NCBI RefSeq assembly: GCF_004122115.1
Contig: NZ_SBKP01000004.1
Location: 1 to 64,000 of the forward strand
Reading direction: 5' to 3'
Source of the DNA: Sphingobium fluviale
GTDB taxonomy: Bacteria > Pseudomonadota > Alphaproteobacteria > Sphingomonadales > Sphingomonadaceae
Length of the DNA stretch: 64,000 bases
Shown: piece after piece, positions 44,801 to 54,047 of the stretch
Layout: every line of letters begins with the position of its first letter
Numbering within the stretch: position 1 is the stretch's first letter
Notes under the pieces: generated by a model
The model's input: only the letters and a program-made list of their open reading frames with translations
What the model was told of the DNA's origin: nothing
Databases searched by the model: none
Position numbers and translations under genes: made by a program

Positions 44801-45916
44801 TCAGGCGCGCGTTGCCATCTCGCGCAAGAGCCGGGCGACTGCGCGCATCTGCTCCTCGGTGCCGATGGTGATGCGCAGGCAATCGGGCAGGCCCTGCCCC
44901 GGCAGCCAGCGCGCGGCATAGCCCGCCGCCATCAGCCCCTCGAACGCGGCTTGCCCGGTGAGCGCCCCCGCAAAGCGCGCCAGCACGAAATTGGCGCTGC
45001 TCGGAACATAGCTCAGCCCGAAGTTGCCCAGCGCCGCCACCTCGTTGCAGAGATACCCCCGCCACACCCGGTTATGCGCGCGGCTGGCCTGGACCCATGC
45101 GGTGTCAGCAATCGCCGCCGCCGCCGCTGCCTGCCCGGCGGTGGTGACATTGAATGGCGCCCGGATGCGGTGCAGCGCATCGATGATCGGCGCGCTGCCA
45201 TAGCCCCAGCCGATCCGCTCCGCCGCCAGCCCGTGAATTTTGGAGAAGGTGCGGGTGACGAGCACATTCGGCGCACTCTCCGCCAGCGCGAGTGCGCCAT
45301 CCTCCTCCTCCGGCTCCAGATATTCGGCGTAAGCCTGATCGATCACCAGCAGGATGTCGGGCCGCAGCCCGGCATGGAGCCGCGTTATCTCCGCGCGGGA
45401 AGAATAAGTGCCGGTCGGGTTGTTCGGGTTGGCGACGAATACCACGCGCGTCTTGCCGGTCACGCAGGCAAGGATGGCGTCGATATCGGTGCCATAGTCC
45501 TTGTCCGGCGCGACGACCGGCACGGCCCCCACGCGCCGCGCCGCTATCTCATAGACAGAAAAGCCATAGCGCACATGGATGATCTCGTCGCCCGGCCCTG
45601 CGTAAGCGCTTGCTGCGATGTGGAGCAGCTCGTCAGACCCAGTGCCATAGATCACGCGGGCGGGATCGAGGCCATGCTGCGCAGCAATAGCCTGCCGCAA
45701 CAGCGCCGCGCCGGGATCGGGATAGGTGGCGAGGTCCGCGCTTGCCTGCGCAAAGGCCGCGCGCGCGGCTGCCCCGGTGCCGAGCGGGTTCTCGTTGGCG
45801 GAAAGCTTGATGACCGGGCGGCCAGACGCATCTGCCGCCTTGCCCGGCACATAAGGGGCAATGGCCGCGATCCACTCTTTGGGGTGCGGAAATGGCAAAG
45901 GCGCGCTGTCAGTCAT
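44801..45916 (-). CDS. hisC: Histidinol-phosphate aminotransferase
   Basis: A 371-residue fold-type I PLP enzyme. [13 protein letters not shown] is the N-terminal family motif, NPNNPTGTY contacts the cofactor, DQAYAEYL binds the pyridine nitrogen through Asp, and the Schiff-base Lys is in [16 protein letters not shown]. It catalyses transamination of imidazole-acetol phosphate in histidine synthesis; many alphaproteobacterial HisC enzymes also act on aromatic amino acids. Its 3' end lies 11 bases beyond the convergent tRNA-Leu. The open frame is complete and of normal length. Confidence 0.95.
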   Translation of the reverse strand: MTDSAPLPFPHPKEWIAAIAPYVPGKAADASGRPVIKLSANENPLGTGAAARAAFAQASADLATYPDPGAALLRQAIAAQHGLDPARVIYGTGSDELLHIAASAYAGPGDEIIHVRYGFSVYEIAARRVGAVPVVAPDKDYGTDIDAILACVTGKTRVVFVANPNNPTGTYSSRAEITRLHAGLRPDILLVIDQAYAEYLEPEEEDGALALAESAPNVLVTRTFSKIHGLAAERIGWGYGSAPIIDALHRIRAPFNVTTAGQAAAAAAIADTAWVQASRAHNRVWRGYLCNEVAALGNFGLSYVPSSANFVLARFAGALTGQAAFEGLMAAGYAARWLPGQGLPDCLRITIGTEEQMRAVARLLREMATRA

Positions 45917-45978
45917 GGCGCGGCTTTAGCGAGATCGCGCCGCCGGGCCAAGCCTTGTTGATGATGAGCGCGGCAATC

Positions 45979-46038
45979 GTGCCTAATGGCGCGTTAGGCA
46001 CCTCCGGCAACGCCGGGATCAAGATTGCCCCCTATAAT
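45979..46038 (+). promoter_or_regulatory. Inverted repeat and -10 element ahead of the tandem PilZ gene
   Basis: GTGCCTAA / TTAGGCAC (45979-45986, 45994-46001) is a perfect 8-bp inverted repeat with a 7-base spacer. A TATAAT lies at 46033-46038, about 50 bases before the start codon. No good -35 is seen, so activation by a protein at the repeat is possible. Confidence 0.4.
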
Positions 46039-46086
46039 ACAGCCTATCAACCGGCAGTGCGTTCTGTCCGTTTTTCAGGAACTTGT

Positions 46087-46734
46087 ATGCTGCATAAAAA
46101 GATTAGCCAGGAGGATGCCGCTCCGGTCGCTATCGATGGCCAGCCCGTCGAAGATCGCCGCCACGGCTCGCAACGCTTCGTGACCGTCCTCAAGGTGGGG
46201 CGCGCTGTGGTGGAGGGGCATGACCAGCTGTGCCTCGTGCGCAATATGTCTGCCGAGGGCGCCAAGCTCGATATCTATCATGAGGTCGAGCAGGGTCAGA
46301 AGATCACTATCGAGCTACGGTCTGACAAGGTTGTGACAGGCACGGTGCGCTGGGTGGGGGATCATGCCGCCGGGATCGAGTTTGATGATCCGGTCGACGT
46401 GACGGACTTGCTGCAAGGTCGCCCGCAACGCAGCGTATTGCGCAAGCTGCCGCGTTCGCCCCGCTTTCTTGTGCAGGCGCATGCGCATCTTCAGCACGAC
46501 AAGGGCAACACCCTGAGCGGCGAGCTGGTCAACATCTCGCTGCATGGCCTCTGTATCGAGACGATCGACGAGGCGCGGGTGGACGATCATGTGGTCGCCC
46601 GGATCGAAGGCCTGCCGCCGCGCAGCGCCACGGTACGCTGGGTGCATGATGGGATGATCGGCCTGCATTTCGATATGCCGATGGGCTTTTCCGAACTGGC
46701 GCACTGGCTGGAGCGTCACCCGCGCGGGGAATGA
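46087..46734 (+). CDS. Tandem PilZ-domain protein
   Basis: A 215-residue protein made of two PilZ domains (about 24-105 and 119-205). Each has an NxSxxG motif: N53-x-S55-x2-G58 and N149-x-S151-x2-G154. The second also has an R119-x3-R123 pair; in the first the arginines are R25 and R30, one residue too far apart for the strict motif. The ATG at 46087 has AGGA upstream; the longer frame would overlap the divergent hisC. Probably a c-di-GMP receptor with two sites of unequal quality. Its target is unknown; it is 4 kb from the secretion cluster. Confidence 0.85.
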   Translation: MLHKKISQEDAAPVAIDGQPVEDRRHGSQRFVTVLKVGRAVVEGHDQLCLVRNMSAEGAKLDIYHEVEQGQKITIELRSDKVVTGTVRWVGDHAAGIEFDDPVDVTDLLQGRPQRSVLRKLPRSPRFLVQAHAHLQHDKGNTLSGELVNISLHGLCIETIDEARVDDHVVARIEGLPPRSATVRWVHDGMIGLHFDMPMGFSELAHWLERHPRGE

Positions 46735-46762
46735 AAGGGGCACCGCGGCCCGCGCATCCCGA

Positions 46763-46801
46763 TTGACAACAAAGCCCTAAGCGGCCTAGCGCCTGCCTGT
46801 A
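46763..46801 (+). promoter_or_regulatory. Candidate metX promoter, short or absent leader
   Basis: TTGACA at 46763-46768 is a perfect -35. A -10 at normal spacing would fall near CTAGCG (46786-46791), so transcription would start at or within a few bases of the metX ATG. No ribosome binding site is visible there, consistent with a leaderless message. Confidence 0.4.
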
Positions 46802-47922
46802 TGGATGCCCCTGCACAGCCAGATGACAGCCGCTTCGGCCTCAACCGGCGGATCACCCTGCCGCAACCGCTGATGCTGGATGGCGGCACGTCGCTGGATA
46901 ACGTCGAGATCGCCTACGAGACCTATGGCACGCTCAATGCGGAGCGCAGCAACGCCGTGCTGGTCTGCCACGCCACCAGCGGCGACCAGTTCGTCGCCAG
47001 CCAGCATCCGATCACCGGCAAGCCCGGCTGGTGGAGCCGCTCGGTCGGCCCCGGCAAGCCGATCGACACCGACAGGCACTTCGTCGTCTGCGCCAATGTG
47101 CTGGGCAGTTGCATGGGCTCGACCGGCCCGGCGAGCCTTGCCAGCGATGGCCAGCCCTATGCGCTGCGTTTCCCGGTCATCACCATCCGCGACATGGTGC
47201 GCGCCCAGATTGCGCTGCTCGATCTGCTGGGGATAGAGCGGCTGCATGCGGTGGTTGGCGGGTCCATGGGCGGGATGCAGGCATTGAGCCTCGCCGCGCA
47301 CTGGCCGGGGCGGGTGGACAGGGTGATGGTGATCGCCGCCACCGCCGCCATGCCCGCGCAGAACATCGCGTTTCAGGAAGTCGGGCGGCAGGCGATCATG
47401 GCCGATCCCAACTGGCAGGGCGGCAATTATTACGGCACTGGCACCGCGCCGGACTCTGGGCTGGCGGTGGCGCGCATGGCGGCGCACATCACTTATTTGT
47501 CCGAAGAGAGCATGCACGAGAAGTTCGGGCGGCGCTTGCAGGACCGGGCCTCCAAGACCTTCGGCTTCGATGCCGATTTTCAGGTGGAGAGCTATTTGCG
47601 GCATCAGGGGGCGAGCTTTACCGGGCGGTTCGACGCCAACAGCTATCTCTATATCACCAAGGCGATGAGCTATTTCGATCTGGCCGAGGATCATGGCGGC
47701 AGGCTGGCGGAGGTGTTTGCGGGCACGAAATCGCGCTTTTGTCTGGTCAGTTTCGACAGCGACTGGCTCTATCCCACGCGCGAATCGCGCAAGATCGCGC
47801 ATGCTTTGAACGCGGCCGGTGCGCCGGTGAGCTTTGTCGAACTTTCCGCCCCTTATGGCCATGACAGCTTCCTGCTCGATGTGCCGGAGCTGGACCGCGT
47901 GATCGCGGGGTTTGTCGGATGA
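46801..47922 (+). CDS. metX: Homoserine O-acyltransferase (MetX)
   Basis: A 373-residue alpha/beta hydrolase-fold enzyme that acylates homoserine in methionine synthesis. The nucleophile is Ser155 in GGSMGG; the acid and base are in FDSDWLYPT and YGHDSFLL near the C-terminus. [14 protein letters not shown] is a further family signature. Whether the acyl donor is acetyl- or succinyl-CoA cannot be decided by eye. Its stop codon overlaps the metW start (ATGA), the usual metXW operon. Confidence 0.95.
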   Translation: MDAPAQPDDSRFGLNRRITLPQPLMLDGGTSLDNVEIAYETYGTLNAERSNAVLVCHATSGDQFVASQHPITGKPGWWSRSVGPGKPIDTDRHFVVCANVLGSCMGSTGPASLASDGQPYALRFPVITIRDMVRAQIALLDLLGIERLHAVVGGSMGGMQALSLAAHWPGRVDRVMVIAATAAMPAQNIAFQEVGRQAIMADPNWQGGNYYGTGTAPDSGLAVARMAAHITYLSEESMHEKFGRRLQDRASKTFGFDADFQVESYLRHQGASFTGRFDANSYLYITKAMSYFDLAEDHGGRLAEVFAGTKSRFCLVSFDSDWLYPTRESRKIAHALNAAGAPVSFVELSAPYGHDSFLLDVPELDRVIAGFVG

Positions 47923-48524
47923 ACGGCGCGACGCTCTCCACCCTGCGGCCAGACCTCGCGCTGATCGCCGGGCATGTGCGCCCCGGCGCGCGTGTGCTCG
48001 ACATCGGCTGTGGCGACGGCACGCTGCTGGCCGCGCTGGAGGCGGAGCCCGGCTGCGACGCGCGCGGGCTGGAGATCGACCCCGCCAATGTCGCGCACTG
48101 CGTGGCGCGGGGCTTGTCCGTCATTCAGGGCGATGCCGACACGGATCTCGGCTATTACCCCGACAACAGCTTCGATTATGCGATCCTCAGCCAGACGCTG
48201 CAGACTACGCGCAGGCCGGACCTGGCGCTGGGCGAACTGTTGCGCATCGCGGCGCATGGATTCGTCAGCTTCCCCAACTTCGCGCACTGGCGGGTGCGCG
48301 CCTCTCTGGCGTTCGGCGGGAGGATGCCGGTGACGAAGCTGTTGCCTGAGCGCTGGTATGATACGCCCAACATCCACCACCTCACCATCGACGATTTCCG
48401 CGCGCTGGTGAAGGAACAGGGCTGGAGCATCGAAGGGGAGTGGTTTTTGAATCGCGGACGCCCCACGCGCCCGGCGAACGCCAACCTGTTCGCGGAACAT
48501 GCGGTGTTTTTGTTGAGAAGGTAA
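47919..48524 (+). CDS. metW: MetW-like SAM-dependent methyltransferase fold protein
   Basis: A 201-residue class I methyltransferase fold. [16 protein letters not shown] is the SAM-binding motif I, and [20 protein letters not shown] is the family C-terminus. MetW is found next to MetX in most alphaproteobacteria and is needed for MetX activity or methionine synthesis in several species; its own reaction is not settled. It overlaps metX by 4 bases and is followed by a bidirectional hairpin. Confidence 0.93.
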   Translation: MNGATLSTLRPDLALIAGHVRPGARVLDIGCGDGTLLAALEAEPGCDARGLEIDPANVAHCVARGLSVIQGDADTDLGYYPDNSFDYAILSQTLQTTRRPDLALGELLRIAAHGFVSFPNFAHWRVRASLAFGGRMPVTKLLPERWYDTPNIHHLTIDDFRALVKEQGWSIEGEWFLNRGRPTRPANANLFAEHAVFLLRR

Positions 48525-48529
48525 GTTTG

Positions 48530-48561
48530 ATCCGAAACAGGCCGCTTTGCGGGTTTCGGAT
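48530..48561. terminator. Bidirectional terminator between metW and tldE
   Basis: ATCCGAAAC / GTTTCGGAT forms a perfect 9-bp stem, with an inner CCGC-TTT-GCGG stem. It sits 5 bases after metW and 5 bases before the convergent tldE stop, so it can serve both transcripts. Confidence 0.7.
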
Positions 48562-48566
48562 AAAAT

Positions 48567-49913
48567 CTATCCCCCCGCCACCGTCATCCCGTCGATCCGC
48601 AGCGTCGGCGCGTTGATGGCATAGCGGAACTCAAGATCGTTGGCGGGGACGAGCGCGGCGAACATCTCTTTCAGCGTGCCTGCAATCGTGATTTCCGTCA
48701 CGGCGCGCGTCACCGCACCGTCCTCTATCAAAAAGCCCGATGCGCCCCGGCTATAGTCGCCGGTCACGGGGTTCACGCCCATGCCGATCAGTTCCGTGAC
48801 ATAGATGCCGCGCTTGATGCCCTGCATCAGCTCCGCCGGGCTGCTGCCGCCCGCCGCCATATGCACATTGGTGGCGGAAACGCCGGGCGCGCCGCTCGTC
48901 CCCCGGCTGGCATGGCCGGTGGGCTGCAAGCCAAGCTGCCTGGCCGAGGCGCTGTCTAGCAGCCAGCCGGTCAGCACGCCGTTGTCGATCAGCGCCGTCC
49001 TGTGCGTGGGCAGCCCCTCGCCATCAAACGGGCGGGAGCGCAGACCGCGCTTTACCAGCGGATCGTCGATGATCGACACGGCGCTGTCGAACAATCGCTT
49101 GCCCATATCATCGAGCAGGAAGCTCGACCGGCGGGTTATGGCCGAGCCGGCAATCGCGCCGATGAGATGGCCGATGAGGCTGCCCGATACACGTGGATCG
49201 AAGATCACCGGCATCGGCCCGCCCTTGATCTTTTCCGCGCCGAGGCGCGCCACCGCCCGTTCGCCTGCGCGGCGGCCGATCTCTGCGGCGGCTTCCAGAT
49301 CGGCGAGGTGTCGCGCGCTGTGGCTGGCATGATCGCGCTGCATCTCCGCGCCCTCGCCCGCCAGCACGCTCGCCCATGTGCCGTGGCTGGATGCGGCATA
49401 GCTGCCCGCAAAGCCGTGGGATGTCGCGAGCGCGATCTGGCTGCACCCCATGCTGGCGCCGCCGCCCTCGCTGTTGGTGATGCCGGGGATGGACCGGGCG
49501 GCATCTTCCACCGCCAGCGCGCGCTCTTTTAGCGCGGCGGGATCGGGCTGGGCCTCGTCCACTATGTCGAGCGCAGGCGGCTGCGCGCGCATCAGCAGCT
49601 CTTGCGGCGCGAGCGTGGCATAGGAGTCTTCGGGCGCCTCGCGCGCCATGGCGAGGCAGCGGTCCACAAGGGCGACAAGCGACTGTGGCTCCAGATCGGA
49701 GGCGGAAACGGTGGCGGAGCGCTGGCCCACGAAAATGCGCAGGCCGATCTCTTCGCCCTCCGACTGCTCGACGTCTTCCATCGCGCCAAGCCGCACCGAA
49801 ACGCCGGTCGAGGCATTGCAGACATAGAGCGCGTCCGCCGCATCCGCCCCCGCCTTGCGCGCGGCATCGACAAGAGACTGGGCGCGGTCCTGGGCCTGGG
49901 CAAGGGTAAGCAT
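48567..49913 (-). CDS. pmbA: TldE/PmbA-type protease subunit
   Basis: A 448-residue member of the TldD/PmbA family. It has no HExxxH zinc motif, which marks it as the TldE (PmbA) rather than the TldD partner. Recognisable blocks include the N-terminal VRLGAMEDVEQSEGEEIGLR and the C-terminal GVNPVTGDYSRGASGFLIEDG. With TldD it forms a protease that degrades unfolded peptides and matures some microcin and RiPP precursors. No TldD gene lies within the window. nudC starts upstream in the same direction. Confidence 0.92.
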   Translation of the reverse strand: MLTLAQAQDRAQSLVDAARKAGADAADALYVCNASTGVSVRLGAMEDVEQSEGEEIGLRIFVGQRSATVSASDLEPQSLVALVDRCLAMAREAPEDSYATLAPQELLMRAQPPALDIVDEAQPDPAALKERALAVEDAARSIPGITNSEGGGASMGCSQIALATSHGFAGSYAASSHGTWASVLAGEGAEMQRDHASHSARHLADLEAAAEIGRRAGERAVARLGAEKIKGGPMPVIFDPRVSGSLIGHLIGAIAGSAITRRSSFLLDDMGKRLFDSAVSIIDDPLVKRGLRSRPFDGEGLPTHRTALIDNGVLTGWLLDSASARQLGLQPTGHASRGTSGAPGVSATNVHMAAGGSSPAELMQGIKRGIYVTELIGMGVNPVTGDYSRGASGFLIEDGAVTRAVTEITIAGTLKEMFAALVPANDLEFRYAINAPTLRIDGMTVAGG

Positions 49914-49976
49914 ATCGGAGGAAATCCTGTGTAATGAGGGGTCCGGCCATAACGGGCGGCATGGCCGCGCGCAACG

Positions 49977-50873
49977 CTATCCCTGCAATTCCAGCCAGTG
50001 CCGCAGCAGATGATGCGCCACGGCCATTGGCGGCGGGGCGAGGAACGGGGCATCCTCGTCTCCGGCGAAGGCGGCGCGCACATCGTCCGCGCTCGCCCAG
50101 AAGGCGTGCTCCAACTCCTTCTCGTCAAGCCGGATCGCGTCGTCCTCCGCTTCCGCCGTGCAGGCGATCATCAGCGAGGAGGGGAACGGCCAGGGCTGGC
50201 TCATGACATAGCGGATAGTGCGCACGCGAATGCCCGCCTCTTCAAACAGCTCACGCGCCACCGCGCCTTCCAGCGTCTCGCCCGGCTCGACAAACCCGGC
50301 GAGTGCCGAGAAAAACCGTGGCGGAAAGCGCGGCTGGCGGCCCAGCAGCACGCGGCCCTCATGCTCCGCCAGCATGATGACGACGGGGTCGACGCGCGGG
50401 AAATGCTCCGCCTCGCAAGCGCCGCAACGCCTGCCCCAGCCAGCGCGCTGCGCCTGCGTCGGCGCGCCGCACACCGCGCAAAAGCCGTGGCGGGCGTGCC
50501 AGTCCACAAGGGACCGCGCCGCGCCATAAAGGCCCAGCTCTTCAGGCGAGAGGCTGGCCGCCATTTGCCGCACGTGCGGCGCGAATTGCCCTCCGTGCGG
50601 CAAAGCGCCGTGCGCCAGCGCGGCGAACAGCGGCGCGCCGGACGCATCCTTGCCCAGCAGGATATAGTCCTCGGCCCGCGCGTCATGCGGCAGCTCCGCG
50701 CGCGCCAGTGCGCTGCCATCCAGCACAGGGTCCAGCCCGCGCATTAGGATCAGCCGCGCTTCCGGGCTGGCGATCAGCGCGTTGAGCGCCGCTGCGTCCG
50801 CGCGCAGATCGTCGCAGCGGTCGAGTGTGAAGGAGGAAAAGCCGGGGAGCGCGTCAGCGGGAAGATCAGTCAT
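49977..50873 (-). CDS. nudC: NADH pyrophosphatase / NAD-decapping Nudix hydrolase
   Basis: A 298-residue Nudix enzyme. A zinc ribbon of two Cys pairs (CAVC and CGAC) precedes the Nudix box, which starts GFVEPGETLEGAV and ends RELFEEAGI. The NudC-specific SQPWPFPSS motif follows. It hydrolyses NADH to NMNH and AMP and can remove NAD caps from RNA. It overlaps the end of mutY by 8 bases, so the two are probably translated together. Confidence 0.95.
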   Translation of the reverse strand: MTDLPADALPGFSSFTLDRCDDLRADAAALNALIASPEARLILMRGLDPVLDGSALARAELPHDARAEDYILLGKDASGAPLFAALAHGALPHGGQFAPHVRQMAASLSPEELGLYGAARSLVDWHARHGFCAVCGAPTQAQRAGWGRRCGACEAEHFPRVDPVVIMLAEHEGRVLLGRQPRFPPRFFSALAGFVEPGETLEGAVARELFEEAGIRVRTIRYVMSQPWPFPSSLMIACTAEAEDDAIRLDEKELEHAFWASADDVRAAFAGDEDAPFLAPPPMAVAHHLLRHWLELQG

Positions 50874-51933
50874 CGCCCGCCTTCATGACAGCCCGCGCCA
50901 CCTTTGCAAAGAGGGTGGGCAGGCCCGCCTCGCCGATCCGATCGAGCGGCCACCACTGGCCGGGCGATTCCGGCGCGGCTTCGGCGGGAACGCGCAGGCG
51001 CTGCACCGTCAGCGTCAGGCGGAAATGGGTGAACACATGCTCAACCGGTCGATTCAGCACCACCCACTCTCCCGCAACCGGCGGGGCGTCGCGCGCGATT
51101 CCCTTGTCCCAGCCGCTATCGGGCAGGCCCGCCATGCCGCCGAGCATGCGGGTGTCCGCCCGCCGCTCTATCCACACATGGCCGTCCAGCCGCTCCAGCC
51201 ACCAGACCAGCCCAAGGCGGTGGGGTTTGTCTTTCTTCGGCGCCTTGACCGGATAGGCCTCTGCCCGCCCCTCACGATGCGCGGCGCAGCAGGAGCGCAG
51301 GGGGCAGAGCAGGCATTGCGGATTGCGGGGCACGCACAGGCTCGATCCCAGATCCATCATTGCCTGCGCAAAATCACCGGCGCGCGCTTGCGGCGTGATG
51401 GCGTCAGCCGCCTCGCGGATCAGAGGGCGGGAGGCAGGCAGCGGCGTTTCGAGTGCGAACAGGCGGGAAACGACCCGCTCGACATTGGCATCGACCACCA
51501 CCGCGCGCCTCTGAAATGCGATCGCCGCAATCGCCGCAGCCGTATAGGCACCGATGCCGGGCAGGGCGCGCAAACCCTCCTCGGTATCCGGGAAACGGCC
51601 TTCATGATCCTGCGTCACCGCCCGTGCGCAGGCGATGAGGTTGCGCGCCCGCGCATAATAGCCCAGCCCCGCCCATGCGGCCATCACCTCGGCCTCGTCC
51701 GCCGCCGCCAGTGCCGCCACCGTCGGCCATCGCGTGGTGAATTTGTCGAAATAGGGGATCACCGCCGCCACCGTCGTTTGTTGCAGCATGATCTCGGATA
51801 GCCAGACGCGATAGGGATCGGGCAGATTGCGGCTCCCCGGCGGCGCGCGCCACGGCAGGCTGCGCGCGTGGCGGTCATAATGCGCGAGCAGCAACGCAGC
51901 GACATTTTGGCGAAGGTTCGGCTCGACGGGCAT
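50866..51933 (-). CDS. mutY: A/G-specific adenine DNA glycosylase
   Basis: A 355-residue MutY. SEIMLQQTTVAAVIPYF carries the catalytic Glu, the helix-hairpin-helix is LPGIGAYTAAAI, and VDANVERV has the conserved Asp. The [4Fe-4S] loop is C-x6-C-x2-C-x5-C (CVPRNPQCLLCPLRSCC). A C-terminal MutT-like domain that recognises 8-oxoG follows. It removes A opposite 8-oxoguanine. It is head to head with the DciA-like gene, only 14 bases between start codons. Confidence 0.96.
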   Translation of the reverse strand: MPVEPNLRQNVAALLLAHYDRHARSLPWRAPPGSRNLPDPYRVWLSEIMLQQTTVAAVIPYFDKFTTRWPTVAALAAADEAEVMAAWAGLGYYARARNLIACARAVTQDHEGRFPDTEEGLRALPGIGAYTAAAIAAIAFQRRAVVVDANVERVVSRLFALETPLPASRPLIREAADAITPQARAGDFAQAMMDLGSSLCVPRNPQCLLCPLRSCCAAHREGRAEAYPVKAPKKDKPHRLGLVWWLERLDGHVWIERRADTRMLGGMAGLPDSGWDKGIARDAPPVAGEWVVLNRPVEHVFTHFRLTLTVQRLRVPAEAAPESPGQWWPLDRIGEAGLPTLFAKVARAVMKAGDD

Positions 51934-51947
51934 GCGCCCGCTATGGC

Positions 51948-52505
51948 ATGATGCCTTTGATGACGGAACCCGCCAAACCGACCCTGCCCAAAAAGCCGCG
52001 CAAGCCCTCAGCCGAGCCGCCGGAACGAATCGGTGCGCCGCGCGCCATTGCAGACCTGATGCCGCGCATCGGCGGCGCGGCCTTTCGCCGGTTCGGCTTT
52101 GTGCAATCGAGCATCGTCACGCGCTGGGCCGAAATCGTGGGGGAACGCACCGCGCGGATCAGCGCGCCCGAATCGATCCGCTTTCCTGCGGCCAAGAAAT
52201 CGGGCGGCACTCTGGCGCTTATCGTCGCCAACGGGCACCAGCCGATCATTCAGCATATCCTCCCCGAAATCATCGAGCGGGTGAACCGCTTCTTCGGCTA
52301 TGAAGCGGTGGCACGGGTAGCGATACGCCCCGGAGAGGTGCCCAGCCGTGAGCCGGAGCGCCGCCCGCCGCCCGCCAATCTGCGCCCGATTCCCGCCGAC
52401 CTCGGCGATTCGCTGCGCGACATCGGCGACCCGGAATTGCGCGCGGTGCTGGAAGCGATGGCGCAGGGGCTTGGCAACGGCCCGCCAATCGGCAAGATCA
52501 GCTGA
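51948..52505 (+). CDS. DUF721/DciA-family protein
   Basis: A 185-residue protein with a basic N-terminal tail, then the DUF721 KH-like core (GFVQSSIVTRWAEIVGERTA, then GGTLALIVANGHQPIIQHI) and a disordered acidic tail. DciA proteins help load the DnaB helicase; the domain is widespread in alphaproteobacteria and often sits beside mutY and dsbA-like genes, as here. The start is uncertain: ATG at 51948, 51951 or 51960, none with a clear ribosome binding site. Confidence 0.8.
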   Translation: MMPLMTEPAKPTLPKKPRKPSAEPPERIGAPRAIADLMPRIGGAAFRRFGFVQSSIVTRWAEIVGERTARISAPESIRFPAAKKSGGTLALIVANGHQPIIQHILPEIIERVNRFFGYEAVARVAIRPGEVPSREPERRPPPANLRPIPADLGDSLRDIGDPELRAVLEAMAQGLGNGPPIGKIS

Positions 52506-52535
52506 CGTTCAGCTTTTCAGGTTCACATCCCGCCC

Positions 52536-53213
52536 ATGATTCGCGCGCTGCTCCTTCTTCTCGCCCTTTCGCTCTTCCCCGTTGGCGCACAGGCTGCTCC
52601 GGCGAAGGACTGGTCCCGCACCGTCACGCTCACCAGGGAAGGCGCGCACGTCATCGGCAACCCGGCGGCGAAGACCCAGCTGGTGGAATATGTGAGCTAT
52701 ACCTGCCCGCACTGCGCGCATTATGTGGCGGAGAGCACCGCGCCGCTGAAAGCCGGATGGGTGGCGAAAGGGCTGGTCGCGGTCGAGGTGCGCAATCTGG
52801 TGCGGGATAAATATGATCTGATCGCCGCGCTGCTCGCCCGCTGTGGTGGGCCTGCGGCCTTCCCCGGCCATCATGAGGCGATCTTCGCCGCCCAGCAGAC
52901 CTGGTTTGGCAAAGCGATTGCGCTGGAAAATGACCCGCCAGATTATCCCGCCACTATGGGCCAGAGCACGCGCATGGCGGACATCGCAAGCCGCATCGGC
53001 CTCCTTGCCCTTGTAGCCGGACGCGGCGTGACTCCGGCGCGGAGCCGAGCCTGCCTTGCTGACCAGAAGGCAATGGACGCCGTGCTGGGAATGACCAACC
53101 GCGCATCTGCTGATGATGTGCGCAGCACCCCTTCCTTCCTCCTCAATGATACACTGACCGACGCGCATGACTGGGGGCGCCTGCGTGGCCTGTTGCCCGC
53201 GCCTGCAAAGTGA
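52536..53213 (+). CDS. DsbA-family thiol-disulfide protein, periplasmic
   Basis: A 225-residue thioredoxin-fold protein with a signal peptide cleaved near residue 20 (GAQA-AP). The CPHC active site is at residues 57-60. It resembles the DsbA/DsbG-like thioredoxin_4 proteins. It is the first of two related genes in a row, the second 36 bases downstream. Probable function: oxidation or isomerisation of disulfides in secreted proteins. Confidence 0.9.
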   Translation: MIRALLLLLALSLFPVGAQAAPAKDWSRTVTLTREGAHVIGNPAAKTQLVEYVSYTCPHCAHYVAESTAPLKAGWVAKGLVAVEVRNLVRDKYDLIAALLARCGGPAAFPGHHEAIFAAQQTWFGKAIALENDPPDYPATMGQSTRMADIASRIGLLALVAGRGVTPARSRACLADQKAMDAVLGMTNRASADDVRSTPSFLLNDTLTDAHDWGRLRGLLPAPAK

Positions 53214-53249
53214 ATTAGACCCAAGCAAAGCCTGACCGGAGCCATCCTT

Positions 53250-53993
53250 GTGAAGAAATCCATCACCCTGCTATCTGTCCTCGCGCTGGCCTTTGGGCTT
53301 GCCGCATGCGGTGACAAAAAGGATGCCTCTGCCCAAACCGAAACGGTCTCGGCGGGCAAGGACATTCCCCCGCCTGCTGGCAAGCAATGGGCAGACATTG
53401 TCGCCGAGACGCCGGAGATGGGCGTGGTGATGGGCAACCCAGATGCGCCGGTAAAGCTGGTGGAATATGCGTCGTTCACCTGCCCGCACTGCGCCGATTT
53501 CAGCGCGCAGGCATCCGAGCCGCTGCGCAAGTTGGTGGGCACCGGGCGGCTGAGCTATGAATTCCGCTCGTTCCTGCGCGATCCTTATGATCTGGCGATG
53601 GCGCTGCTCGCCCGCTGCGGCGGGGCGGAGCCGTTTTTTCCGCTGACCGAGCAGCTGATGGCGAACCAGCCGGACTTTTTCGCCAAGGCGCAGGCGATCG
53701 ATCCCAAGGCTGCCGAGGCGGCGCTGAAGCAGCCGCCAAACCAGCGGTTCGTTACGCTGGGGACGACGACCGGCCTTGTCGACTTCGCCAAGCAGCGCGG
53801 TGTGCCGGAGGCCAAGGCGAAACAGTGCCTTGCCGATCCCAAGGCTGCCGATGGCCTCGTCAACAAGGCGCAGGAAGGCGCCAAGCAATATGACATCAGC
53901 GGCACACCCACCTTCCTGCTCAATGGCAAGGTGGTGGAGGGCGTTGCGGGCTGGGAGGGTCTGCGCGCCAAGCTGACGGAGGCGGGCCTCTGA
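53250..53993 (+). CDS. DsbA-family thiol-disulfide lipoprotein
   Basis: A 247-residue paralogue of the preceding protein. It has a lipobox LAAC with Cys20, so it is likely lipid-anchored. The CPHC site is at residues 78-81 within VEYASFTCPHCADFS, nearly the same context as its neighbour (VEYVSYTCPHCAHYV). It starts at GTG with GGAG upstream. The pair looks like a tandem duplication followed by change of anchoring. It precedes smc by 54 bases, an arrangement common in sphingomonads. Confidence 0.9.
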   Translation: MKKSITLLSVLALAFGLAACGDKKDASAQTETVSAGKDIPPPAGKQWADIVAETPEMGVVMGNPDAPVKLVEYASFTCPHCADFSAQASEPLRKLVGTGRLSYEFRSFLRDPYDLAMALLARCGGAEPFFPLTEQLMANQPDFFAKAQAIDPKAAEAALKQPPNQRFVTLGTTTGLVDFAKQRGVPEAKAKQCLADPKAADGLVNKAQEGAKQYDISGTPTFLLNGKVVEGVAGWEGLRAKLTEAGL

Positions 53994-54047
53994 ACCGGGC
54001 GGGGGGCCACTCTCTCCTGACTTTTTCGGCGCGGGACTGACGCGCCG

